This document shows, piece by piece, positions 34,597 to 42,248 of a stretch of DNA of 64,000 nucleotides. Numbering within the stretch: the first letter of the stretch is position 1; each line of letters starts with the position of its first letter. The notes under the pieces were generated by a model that was not told the origin of the DNA, made no database searches, and worked only from the letters and a program-made list of their open reading frames with translations. Location: the NCBI RefSeq assembly GCF_900100965.1, contig NZ_FMUJ01000002.1:1051869-1115868 (forward strand), read 5' to 3'. The translations under genes were made by a program, and so were the position numbers. This stretch comes from Variovorax sp. EL159 (lineage in GTDB: Bacteria > Pseudomonadota > Gammaproteobacteria > Burkholderiales > Burkholderiaceae_C).

Positions 34597-35577
34597 ATGG
34601 CGATCCAGTGGTTCCCCGGGCACATGTACACGACCCAGAAGGCCATCACCGAGCGGGTGAAGGACATCGACGTGGTCATCGAGCTGCTCGACGCGCGCCT
34701 GCCCGGCTCCAGCGCCAACCCGATGCTGGCCGAGCTCACGGCCGGGCGGCCCACGCTCAAGGTGCTCAACAAGCAGGACCTGGCCGACCCGGCGCGCACG
34801 CTGCTCTGGCTGGCGCACTACAACGCGCTGCCCGACACGCGCGCCATCGGCCTCGATGCCAGCCAGACCACGCCCGCGCAGCAGATCGTGCGCGCCTGCC
34901 ACGAACTTTCGCCCCGGCGCGGCGGCATGGCCAAGCCCATGCGCGTGCTGATCTGCGGCATTCCCAACGTGGGCAAGTCGACCCTCATCAACACCCTGAC
35001 CGGCGGGCGCAAGGCCAAGACCGGCGACGAGGCCGGCATCACCAAGCTCGAGCAGCGCATCACGCTGGCCGACGACTTCTACCTGTGGGACACGCCCGGC
35101 ATGCTGTGGCCGCGCATCGTGGTGCCCAAGAGCGGCTACAACCTCGCGGCCAGCGGCGCCATCGGGCGCAATGCCTTCGACGAGGAAGAAGTGGCGCTCG
35201 AGTTGCTCAACTACCTCAAGGTCAACTACGCCGACGGCGTGGCCGCGCGCTTCAAGCTCGTGGAACTCGACCCCGCCACCATGGCCGGGATGAAAGACGA
35301 GGCACTGCTCGACACCATCGGCCGCAAGCGCGGCGCGCTGCTGGGCAAGGGCAAGGTCAACCTGCAGAAGGCCGCCGAGATCGTGATGCACGAGTTTCGC
35401 GCGGGCAACCTCGGGCGCATCACGCTCGAAACGCCTGAAGAGTTTTTGCAATGGCTGGCCGAAGGCCAGCGCATCGATGCGGAGCGTGCCGCGAAGAAAG
35501 CGGCGCGTGGGAAGAAGGGCAAGCAGAAGCCCGAAAGTGCGCCTGCGCCCGAGGCCACGCCGGAAGGCGACGCCTGA
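34597..35577 (+). CDS. ylqF: YlqF/RbgA-type ribosome-assembly GTPase
   Basis: 326 residues. A circularly permuted GTPase: G4 N58-K-Q-D61 comes before G1 GIPNVGKST (residues 121-129) and G3 DTPG (165-168). These proteins act in late assembly of the large ribosomal subunit in the cytosol. The last 30 residues form a Lys/Ala/Pro/Glu-rich tail. The ATG at 34597 starts MAIQWFPGHM, the usual YlqF opening, after GAAAGAGCATCC-like leader. Essential in some bacteria; here function is by family. Confidence 0.88.
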   Translation: MAIQWFPGHMYTTQKAITERVKDIDVVIELLDARLPGSSANPMLAELTAGRPTLKVLNKQDLADPARTLLWLAHYNALPDTRAIGLDASQTTPAQQIVRACHELSPRRGGMAKPMRVLICGIPNVGKSTLINTLTGGRKAKTGDEAGITKLEQRITLADDFYLWDTPGMLWPRIVVPKSGYNLAASGAIGRNAFDEEEVALELLNYLKVNYADGVAARFKLVELDPATMAGMKDEALLDTIGRKRGALLGKGKVNLQKAAEIVMHEFRAGNLGRITLETPEEFLQWLAEGQRIDAERAAKKAARGKKGKQKPESAPAPEATPEGDA

Positions 35578-35625
35578 CGCCTTGCGCCTTCCGCTGTTGC
35601 AAGGGGTGCCCTGCAGCAGCCCGGC

Positions 35626-36447
35626 TCAATCCAGCGCAAACAACCCCGCCGCCGCTTCGCTGAGCGCCGCCAGCCGGTGCGAATCGGGCGTGGGCCCCGC
35701 GGCCTTCAGCGCGCGCTGGTACATCGCGATGCGGGTGGCCGACACCGGCCGGCACAGCGGCCGGCTCAGGTGCAGCGAAAAGCGCCGGTCGGGCACCACA
35801 TAGCGCCCCGGGTTCAGCCGCGCAAAGCGGATGTAGGCCTGCAGTGCAAAGAGCATGTCGGCGTGCAATGCGTCCATGCGCTTTTCGGCGTCCTTGCCGA
35901 TCTGCGCGTGGCCCTTGGCGTCCTTCGTCACCGGCAGGCCGAGGATGTCGGCCATGTCGATCTCGAAATGCGTGAAGTCGCCATACGGGCGCTTGCAGTC
36001 GATCAGGAAGGTCTGCCAGTTCGCCCGCTGCAGCAGGCGGATGTGCTCGTCCGTGACGTCGAAGCTCGCGCGCTTGCCGAAGGGCGGCAGAAAGGCGTAG
36101 TGCCCGGCCGCGAAGCTCGCGTGCAAAAAGAAGGCGGACGCCACGTTCACGAAGCGGTCGAAGGCCGGCGACTGGCCGCCGTCGAGCAGCTCGCCGAACT
36201 GTTCGAGCGACATGTCGGCGGGCACGATGGCGGGCGCGCCCGATTCGCAGTCGATCCACTCGGCATGGCTGCGGCGGAAGGTGTCGATGTCGTCCTGCGT
36301 GATCGCGATGCTGCCCGGGGCAGGCGTCTGCGGTGGAGCGGCCGCTGCGGGCGCGTCTTTCTGCCCGCAGCCGGCGGCGGCGAGCAGGGCAGAGGCGGCG
36401 CTTGCGGCCGACAGGGCAAGCACGCCCCGTCGATGGATCCAACTCAC
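35626..36447 (-). CDS. predicted lipoprotein of unknown function
   Basis: 273 residues from a GTG at 36447, which has TTGGAG nine bases upstream; no in-frame ATG gives a better start. The N-terminus has Arg-Arg, a hydrophobic run and a lipobox ending AAAGCG, so attachment to a membrane is likely after an Ala/Pro-rich linker. The mature part is alpha-rich with motifs such as FFLHASFAAGHYAFLPPFGK and LIDCKRPYGDFTHFEIDMADI (in part). I do not recognise the family. Convergent with ylqF with a 48-base gap. Confidence 0.7.
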   Translation of the reverse strand: MSWIHRRGVLALSAASAASALLAAAGCGQKDAPAAAAPPQTPAPGSIAITQDDIDTFRRSHAEWIDCESGAPAIVPADMSLEQFGELLDGGQSPAFDRFVNVASAFFLHASFAAGHYAFLPPFGKRASFDVTDEHIRLLQRANWQTFLIDCKRPYGDFTHFEIDMADILGLPVTKDAKGHAQIGKDAEKRMDALHADMLFALQAYIRFARLNPGRYVVPDRRFSLHLSRPLCRPVSATRIAMYQRALKAAGPTPDSHRLAALSEAAAGLFALD

Positions 36448-36556
36448 GATTTTTCTCCAAGGGAAAACGTTTCGGCCCCCGAGGATGCCACGACGGCCTG
36501 ACCCCTGACTGAAACCCCGGTGTAGGCTTGCCCGCATCGACATCGCGAGGAGCGAC

Positions 36557-37642
36557 ATGACGGATGCAACGCAAGGCCGGGCCGACGAGGCCGACGACAG
36601 CTCGCCGGGCTGGGACGCCATCAGTGGCGCGCTCGACCGCCTCTACCCCGGACAGGAACCGAAGCATTACGGCACGGTCATCAAGTGGATGCTCGGCGGG
36701 CCCGATCCGCTCGACGGCATCAGCGCCTGGAAGCGCATGGACCCGGTGCCGCACTGGCATTTCGTGAGCTACGGGCTGACCGAGCTGTACCGCAAGGAAT
36801 CGGACGACGCCGACACCAGCGGCTACGGCTTCGAGCTGACCTTTCGGCTGGCCTGCCACCCCGTCGAAGAGGAGCCGCCCGCCTGGGCCATCAACTTTCT
36901 GCAGAACCTGGCGCGCTACGTGTTCAACAGCGGCAACGTGTTCGACGACGGCCACTGGATGACGGCCAACGGCCCCATTGCCCTGGAGCGCGAAACACTG
37001 ATCTGCTCGATGGGTTTCGTGTTCGACCCCGAACTGCCGGCCATCGACACGCCGCATGGGCGCGTGGACTTCCTCCAGGTGGTCGGCCTCACGGTCGACG
37101 AAGAGCGCGCCGCCAAGCAATGGCAGACCCGCAAGCTGCTCGACGTGCTGCTGCCCGACATGCCGCTGTGGGTGACCGATCTGGCGCGGCCTTCGCTGCT
37201 CGACAACGCCGAGGTGCGTGCGCGGGTGGCCGAAGGCACGCAGCGCGATGGTTCGTCGAGCGGTTTTCTCTTTACCGACGTGCTGGGCTGGAAAGTGAAG
37301 AAGCGCCTGCTGCGCACGCCCCTCACCGAGATCGAGCTGGGCGCGCGCCAGGTCGATGAGCTCGTCACGCTGCTGCCGCTGCGGCTGCCCTTCGGCCGGG
37401 TCTTTCGCGTGGCCGGCCGAGAAGGCGCGCTGGTGTTCGAGCGCGGCAACGCCAACAGCGTGAGCGAGAGCGACGGCCAACTGACGCTGCAACTGACCGA
37501 CGACGCGGTGCGCGAACTGGCCCGCACACTGCAGCCGCGCGCCGGAACCTACACCCTCGAAAGCCTGGACAGCGTGCGCTGGCAGATCGAGAAGACCACG
37601 ATCAAGGACGCCAGCGGCAAGGTCGTTCGCACCGTCGGCTGA
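36557..37642 (+). CDS. Suppressor-of-fused (SUFU) domain protein
   Basis: 361 residues. N-terminal half (about 15-200) matches the SUFU domain: GWDAISGALDRLYPGQEPKHYG at the start, then HWHFVSYGLTELYRKE, SGYGFELTFRLA, and WMTANGPI (all cited in part). Bacterial SUFU proteins are of unclear function; some lie in polymorphic-toxin systems as immunity proteins, but no toxin-like gene is next to this one. The C-terminal third is unlike SUFU. No signal peptide. GCGAGGAGCG precedes the ATG with good spacing. Confidence 0.85.
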   Translation: MTDATQGRADEADDSSPGWDAISGALDRLYPGQEPKHYGTVIKWMLGGPDPLDGISAWKRMDPVPHWHFVSYGLTELYRKESDDADTSGYGFELTFRLACHPVEEEPPAWAINFLQNLARYVFNSGNVFDDGHWMTANGPIALERETLICSMGFVFDPELPAIDTPHGRVDFLQVVGLTVDEERAAKQWQTRKLLDVLLPDMPLWVTDLARPSLLDNAEVRARVAEGTQRDGSSSGFLFTDVLGWKVKKRLLRTPLTEIELGARQVDELVTLLPLRLPFGRVFRVAGREGALVFERGNANSVSESDGQLTLQLTDDAVRELARTLQPRAGTYTLESLDSVRWQIEKTTIKDASGKVVRTVG

Positions 37643-37673
37643 AGCGCTGGGGCCCGCCCACTATCATCGAAAC

Positions 37674-38126
37674 ATGCAACGTCTCACGCGCCAGCGCAAC
37701 GCAGTTTTCTCCGCCTTCAGCGACGCCGGTCGCGTACTCACCGCCCCTCAGATCCTGGAGCGCGCGCGCGAGATCGTTCCCGAAATCAGCCTGTCGACCG
37801 TGTACCGCCAGGTGTCGCTGCTGCTGGCGGACGGCGAGATCGCGAAGGTCGAATTGCCGGGCGAGCCGGCGCGCTACGAAGTGGCGTGCAAGCCCGATGC
37901 GCATCGCCATTCGCAGCATGATGGCAAAGAGGCCGATCACCACCATCACTACTTTCATTGCGCGGGCTGCGGGCAGGTCTTTCTGCTGCACGCCTGTCCG
38001 GGGCCGATGGACGACCTTGTGCCGAAGGGCTTTCAGGTGCAAAGCCACGAAGTGACCTTGCACGGGCTGTGCGCATCGTGCGCGGACACGGGCGGCAAGA
38101 AGGCGCGCACGCCGAAAGCGCACTGA
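37674..38126 (+). CDS. second Fur-family regulator (Zur/Fur-like)
   Basis: 150 residues. Helix-turn-helix about residues 5-65 (TAPQILERAREIVPEISLSTVYRQVSLL, cited in part). A metal-binding stretch HHHHYFHCAGCG (residues 89-100) has four His before the Cys pair C96/C99; a second pair is C133/C136. It lies 132 bases upstream of the L36 gene and its dyad. It is a distinct paralogue of the Zur-like protein at 21.2 kb. Zur is favoured by context; Fur or PerR type cannot be excluded. Confidence 0.8.
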   Translation: MQRLTRQRNAVFSAFSDAGRVLTAPQILERAREIVPEISLSTVYRQVSLLLADGEIAKVELPGEPARYEVACKPDAHRHSQHDGKEADHHHHYFHCAGCGQVFLLHACPGPMDDLVPKGFQVQSHEVTLHGLCASCADTGGKKARTPKAH

Positions 38127-38197
38127 GCCGCTTCGGGCCGGCCGCCGTTGCAGGGGCCGGCGGCATGGCGGGGGAGGGGGGCGGTCAGGGTCTCGAT

Positions 38198-38223
38198 GTT
38201 ATTGAGAATGAATTCTCAATAAC
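38198..38223. promoter_or_regulatory. strong dyad upstream of L36, Fur-superfamily operator
   Basis: A 26-base near-perfect palindrome: GTTATTGAGAAT, two middle bases, then ATTCTCAATAAC (arms pair exactly). The core TGAGAAT-GA-ATTCTCA resembles a Fur/Zur box but with a two-base rather than one-base centre. It precedes the type B L36 gene by 35 bases and immediately follows a Fur-family gene. Which regulator binds is unknown. Confidence 0.7.
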
Positions 38224-38258
38224 GTATAGTCTCGGGTCTTCCTCCTTACGGCCTACCT

Positions 38259-38408
38259 ATGCAAGTCCTGTCCTCCCTCAAAGAAGCAAAGAAGCGCCAC
38301 CGCGATTGCCAGGTGGTGACGCGGCGCGGCCGCACCTACGTCATCTGCAAGTCCAACCCACGCTTCAAGGCCAGGCAGGGCGGCGCGAAAAACAAGCACA
38401 AGTGTTGA
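38259..38408 (+). CDS. rpmJ: type B (zinc-independent) 50S ribosomal protein L36
   Basis: 49 residues, too short for an ORF list but unmistakable: [20 protein letters not shown] then [13 protein letters not shown]. The standard form has four zinc ligands (Cys, Cys, Cys, His); here the first Cys is missing, the type B (YkgO-like) pattern that needs no zinc. Zur-controlled L36 paralogues replace the zinc form to free zinc in starvation. Its promoter carries the strong dyad. The following gap of 174 bases contains GCAACC-TGAAG-GGTTGC (38411-38427), possibly an attenuator. Confidence 0.95.
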   Translation: MQVLSSLKEAKKRHRDCQVVTRRGRTYVICKSNPRFKARQGGAKNKHKC

Positions 38409-38410
38409 TC

Positions 38411-38427
38411 GCAACCTGAAGGGTTGC
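38411..38427. terminator. weak stem-loop after L36, possible attenuator
   Basis: GCAACC TGAAG GGTTGC forms a six-base stem directly after the L36 stop. No T-tract follows, so it is not a standard intrinsic terminator; it may protect the L36 message or partly separate it from the ABC operon. Confidence 0.3.
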
Positions 38428-38582
38428 GGCGCGCCCATGCGCCACCGCTGACCCTTCCGCCTCTTTTTCTTTCGCGCGCTGGCGGCCTTCGCCGGCGCCA
38501 GGACCACCACTGAACACAAGCATCGGCGCATGCCCGCCGGGGCTGGCCTGCGCGCGTCCTTTTTTCAAACCGGAACCTCTTC

Positions 38583-39290
38583 ATGCTCCGAGCCATCGGC
38601 CTTACCAAACAGTACGGAACGCACACCGCGCTCGACCGTCTCGACCTCGACATCCGCGCCGGCGACATCTACTGCCTGCTCGGCGCGAACGGGGCCGGCA
38701 AGACGACGACCATCAACCTGTTCCTGAACTTCATCGCGCCGAGTGCCGGCACGGTCGAGGTCAACGGCATCGACGTCACGCGCCATCCGGTCGCCACCAA
38801 GCAGCACGTGGCCTACATCCCCGAGCAGGTCACGCTGTACGGCACCTTGTCGGGGCTGGAAAACCTGCGCTTCTTCGCCGGGCTGGCGCTGGGCCGCGAG
38901 CTGCCGCGCAACCGGCTGCTCGAGCTGATGACCGAGGTCGGGCTCGACCATGCAGCGGCCGACAAGCGCGTGTCCGCGTACTCGAAAGGCATGCGCCAGA
39001 AGGTGTGGATCGCAGTGGCGCTGGCCAAGCAGGCCAAGGCGCTGTTGCTCGACGAACCCACCTCGGGGCTCGACCCGCAGGCGGCCAGCGAGTTCTCGGG
39101 CCTGCTGCGGCGCGCCGCCGACAACGGCGTGGCCGTGCTCACCACCACGCACGACCTGTTCCATGCGCAGCAGACCGCCACGCGCGTCGGGATCATGAAG
39201 CGCGGCCTGCTCGTCGAAAGCCTGGACGGCGACGCGCAGATCGCGCGCACCGACCTGCAGTCGCTCTACCTCCAGCACATGAGGGCATAG
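38583..39290 (+). CDS. ABC transporter ATP-binding protein (ABC-2 type)
   Basis: 235 residues. Walker A GANGAGKTT (34-42), signature YSKGMRQKV, Walker B ALLLDEPTSGLDP. This CcmA/NatA-like type normally powers exporters or long-chain substrate transporters, not importers with binding proteins. The next two genes are its permeases, the first starting two bases after its stop. Likely cotranscribed with L36 and the TonB receptor, or under the same dyad. Confidence 0.9.
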   Translation: MLRAIGLTKQYGTHTALDRLDLDIRAGDIYCLLGANGAGKTTTINLFLNFIAPSAGTVEVNGIDVTRHPVATKQHVAYIPEQVTLYGTLSGLENLRFFAGLALGRELPRNRLLELMTEVGLDHAAADKRVSAYSKGMRQKVWIAVALAKQAKALLLDEPTSGLDPQAASEFSGLLRRAADNGVAVLTTTHDLFHAQQTATRVGIMKRGLLVESLDGDAQIARTDLQSLYLQHMRA

Positions 39291-39292
39291 GC

Positions 39293-40693
39293 ATGTCGCT
39301 CACCTGGATCGCAAGACGCGAATTTCTCGAACGCCTGCGCGACGGGCGCCTGTACTGGGCCGGCGGACTGGTGCTGGTGCTGCTGCTCACCGCGCTCGCG
39401 GTCGGCTGGACGCACCAGCGCGACGCCCGCGCCGAACAACACGCCGCACAAGCCATGGACTACCGCGACTGGCTGCAGCAGGACCGGCGCCATCCGCACG
39501 ACGCCGCGCACCAGGGCATGCATGCCTTCAAGCCCGAAGCCGCGCTCGCCATGATGGACCCGGGCATCAACCCCTACATCGGCAGCACCGTGTGGCTGCA
39601 GGCGCATCGCCAGAGCGAGGTGAAGTTCAACGCCGCGCAAGATGCGACCGGCCTGCAGCGCTTCGGCAATCTGTCGGTTGGCTGGATCCTGCAGGTGCTC
39701 GGGCCGCTGCTGGTGATCGTGCTCGGCTTCAACGCCTTCGCGGGCGAGCGCGAACAAGGCATCCTGCGCCAGACCCTGAGCCTCGGCGTGTCGCCCCTTC
39801 GCCTGCTCGGCGGCAAGGCATTGGCGCTGGTGGCGTCGCTGGCGGTGCTGCTGGTGCCGGCCGCCATCGTCGCGGCCATCGCGGTGGCCGTCGGCGCGGG
39901 GCCGGGCGACCGGCTCGACGCGCTGCTGCGGCTGGCCGCATGGGCGCTCGGCTATGCCGTTTACCTCGGCATCTTCGTGTTCCTGGTGCTGGGCGTGTCG
40001 GCGGCGTCGTCCACCTCGCGCATGGCGATCACCGTGCTGCTGGCGCTGTGGATCGGGCAGGCAGTGATGGCGCCGCGCGTGATGTCGGAGCTTTCGCGCG
40101 CATGGTTCCCCAGCCCCACGCGGCTGGCCTTCGACCAGGCTCTGGACGCCGAGCGCAAGGCCGTGTCCGACGCGGTCTGGCAGAAGAACTTCGGCACCAC
40201 CGAGCGATGGGGGCGCGACGTGCCGTTGTCGAAGTGGGGTCTGGCACTGCGGCTCGACGACCAGTCGTCGTACGCCGTCTACGACCGCCACTACGGCCGC
40301 CTCTGGGACACCTGGGAGCAGCAGCAGACGGTGCAGGAGTGGAGCGGCCTCTTGCTGCCCGTCCTTGCGATCCGCAGCTTCTCGATGGGCATGGCCGGCA
40401 CCGACTTCGCGCACCACCGCAGCTTCACGACCGAGGCCGAGCTGCATCGCCGCGACATCCAGGACCTGATGAGCCAGGACCTCGTGGCGCATGCCGATCC
40501 GCTGGGCGACCGTCACTTCGCCTACCAGGCGCCACGCGAACTGTGGGCCACCGTGCCGCCGTTCGACTACCACCCACCCGGCGCGACGTGGGCGCTGCGG
40601 CACCAGGCGCGCAGCCTCGCGGTGCTGTGCGTGGCGCTGTTGCTGGCCGCCGCCTTCGCGGCCTTCACCGCCGTGCGCCAGCGTGCGCTGTGA
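39293..40693 (+). CDS. ABC-2 type permease with large periplasmic loop (DUF3526-like), first
   Basis: 466 residues. A first helix (about residues 22-40), a loop of about 95 residues with His/Gln-rich stretches, then five helices between 130 and 270, a second large loop with HHRSFTTEAELHRRD, and a last helix near 440. Matches the DUF3526 / ABC-2 permease architecture. No periplasmic binding protein gene is nearby, so direct coupling to the outer-membrane receptor, or export, are the alternatives. The stop is 10 bases before the second permease. Confidence 0.8.
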   Translation: MSLTWIARREFLERLRDGRLYWAGGLVLVLLLTALAVGWTHQRDARAEQHAAQAMDYRDWLQQDRRHPHDAAHQGMHAFKPEAALAMMDPGINPYIGSTVWLQAHRQSEVKFNAAQDATGLQRFGNLSVGWILQVLGPLLVIVLGFNAFAGEREQGILRQTLSLGVSPLRLLGGKALALVASLAVLLVPAAIVAAIAVAVGAGPGDRLDALLRLAAWALGYAVYLGIFVFLVLGVSAASSTSRMAITVLLALWIGQAVMAPRVMSELSRAWFPSPTRLAFDQALDAERKAVSDAVWQKNFGTTERWGRDVPLSKWGLALRLDDQSSYAVYDRHYGRLWDTWEQQQTVQEWSGLLLPVLAIRSFSMGMAGTDFAHHRSFTTEAELHRRDIQDLMSQDLVAHADPLGDRHFAYQAPRELWATVPPFDYHPPGATWALRHQARSLAVLCVALLLAAAFAAFTAVRQRAL

Positions 40694-40703
40694 GGGAACG
40701 GGC

Positions 40704-42206
40704 ATGACCATGAACACACCTCTCCAACCCTCCCAGGGCCGTCGCCTGCTGGCCGTGATGCGCCAGGAATGCCGCTTGATGCTCGCCGAGCGCGGCCTCT
40801 GGATCGTCGGCACGCTCTTCCTGCTGCTGGTGGCCTACGCCCTCGGCAACGGCCTGCTGCAAAGCGCGCACCGCGACCGCGCGCAGGCGGCTGTCGCAAA
40901 GGCCGACCGCGACACCCGCGCCGCGCAGCGCGTGCAGCTCGAAGCGATCCTTGCGGGCACCGCGCAGCCCACGCCGTTCCAGAACCCGGCCGACCCGTCG
41001 CGCATGGCGAGCAGCTACGGCGGCCATCACGTGTTGCTGCCGACCGCGCCGCTCGGACCTGTGGCGCTGGGGCAGAGCGACCTGTTCCCGAGCCAGTACG
41101 AGGTCACGAACCAGAGCCGTGTCGTGTTCATGAACCCGAGCGACATCGAAAGCCCGTGGCACCTGATGAGCGGGCATTTCGACCTGGCCTTCGTCATCGT
41201 CTACCTGCTGCCCTTGCTGATCTTCGCGCTCAGCTACAACCTGCTGTCGGCCGAGCGCGAGAACGGCACCTTGCGCCTGCTGCTGTCGCAGCCGCTGCGC
41301 CTGCGCACGCTGCTCGCGGGCAAGCTCTCGGTGCGCGCCGCGGTGCTGCTGGGGCCGGCAGTGCTGCTGCCGGTGGCGGTGTTGTTGATCGCGCGGCAGG
41401 CCGGGTGGATCGGCACCGCGGGCAGTGCGGGCGATGCCGGCAGCGCCACGCTCTGGTGGGCCTTGCTGGTGGGCGCCTATGCGCTCTTCTGGTTTGCGCT
41501 GGTGGTCGCGGTCAATGCCTTCGGTGCCTCGTCGGCGACGAATGCGATGGTGCTGGTCATTGCCTGGGTGCTGCTGGTGCTGGTGGCGCCGGTGCTGCTC
41601 AACCTCGCCGTCACGCAGGCCAGCCCCGCGCCTTCGCGCACCGAACTCGCCACGCGCCAGCGCGTGGTCACCGCCGAGGCGATGAAGCGGCATGCGGATC
41701 TGCTGAGTGCCGACTACCAGCACGTCGGCCGTGGTGCGATCCTCCTGCCGCGCGACGGCAAGATCGAAATTGCCGGCCGCGCGCTGGCCATGTACGCCAT
41801 CGAGCGTGAGGTCGATGACGCCATCCGGCCCGAGCTCGATCGCTTCGATGCGCAGCAGGCGCGCCAGCAGGTGCTGGTGGGGCGCTTCGGCGCGGTGTCG
41901 CCGGCGGCTGTGGCGTACGAAGGCATGACCGCGCTGGCCGGCACCGGCGCGCGGCGCCATGCGCGCTTCGACGCGCAAACGGTCGCCTATCACGAGGCGT
42001 GGAAGGCCTTCTTCTTCCCGCGCATCGATGCGCGCGATGCGCTCTCGCCGGTCGATTTCGACCGCATTCCGGCCTTCACCTGGCAGGAGGAGCCCGCCGC
42101 GCTCGTGCGCAACCAGGCCGCGCTCGCCGTGCTGCAGTTGCTGCTGCCGAGCCTGCTGCTGTTCGGCGTGGCCGCGTGGCGGTTGCGCCGCTTCTCGGTC
42201 GCCTGA
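40704..42206 (+). CDS. ABC-2 type permease with large periplasmic loop (DUF3526-like), second
   Basis: 500 residues, same architecture as its neighbour, with one helix near 35, a long loop to about 155, a central bundle (AFVIVYLLPLLIFALSYNLLSAERENGTL, in part) and a last helix at 485. The motif SAERENGTLRLLL matches ABC-2 permeases that contact a NatA-type ATPase, as in GEREQGILRQTL of the first permease. The two form a likely heterodimer. Confidence 0.8.
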   Translation: MTMNTPLQPSQGRRLLAVMRQECRLMLAERGLWIVGTLFLLLVAYALGNGLLQSAHRDRAQAAVAKADRDTRAAQRVQLEAILAGTAQPTPFQNPADPSRMASSYGGHHVLLPTAPLGPVALGQSDLFPSQYEVTNQSRVVFMNPSDIESPWHLMSGHFDLAFVIVYLLPLLIFALSYNLLSAERENGTLRLLLSQPLRLRTLLAGKLSVRAAVLLGPAVLLPVAVLLIARQAGWIGTAGSAGDAGSATLWWALLVGAYALFWFALVVAVNAFGASSATNAMVLVIAWVLLVLVAPVLLNLAVTQASPAPSRTELATRQRVVTAEAMKRHADLLSADYQHVGRGAILLPRDGKIEIAGRALAMYAIEREVDDAIRPELDRFDAQQARQQVLVGRFGAVSPAAVAYEGMTALAGTGARRHARFDAQTVAYHEAWKAFFFPRIDARDALSPVDFDRIPAFTWQEEPAALVRNQAALAVLQLLLPSLLLFGVAAWRLRRFSVA

Positions 42207-42248
42207 GCGTCCGTTCCGTTTTTCTTTCCAGTCTTCAGAAGCAATCCA

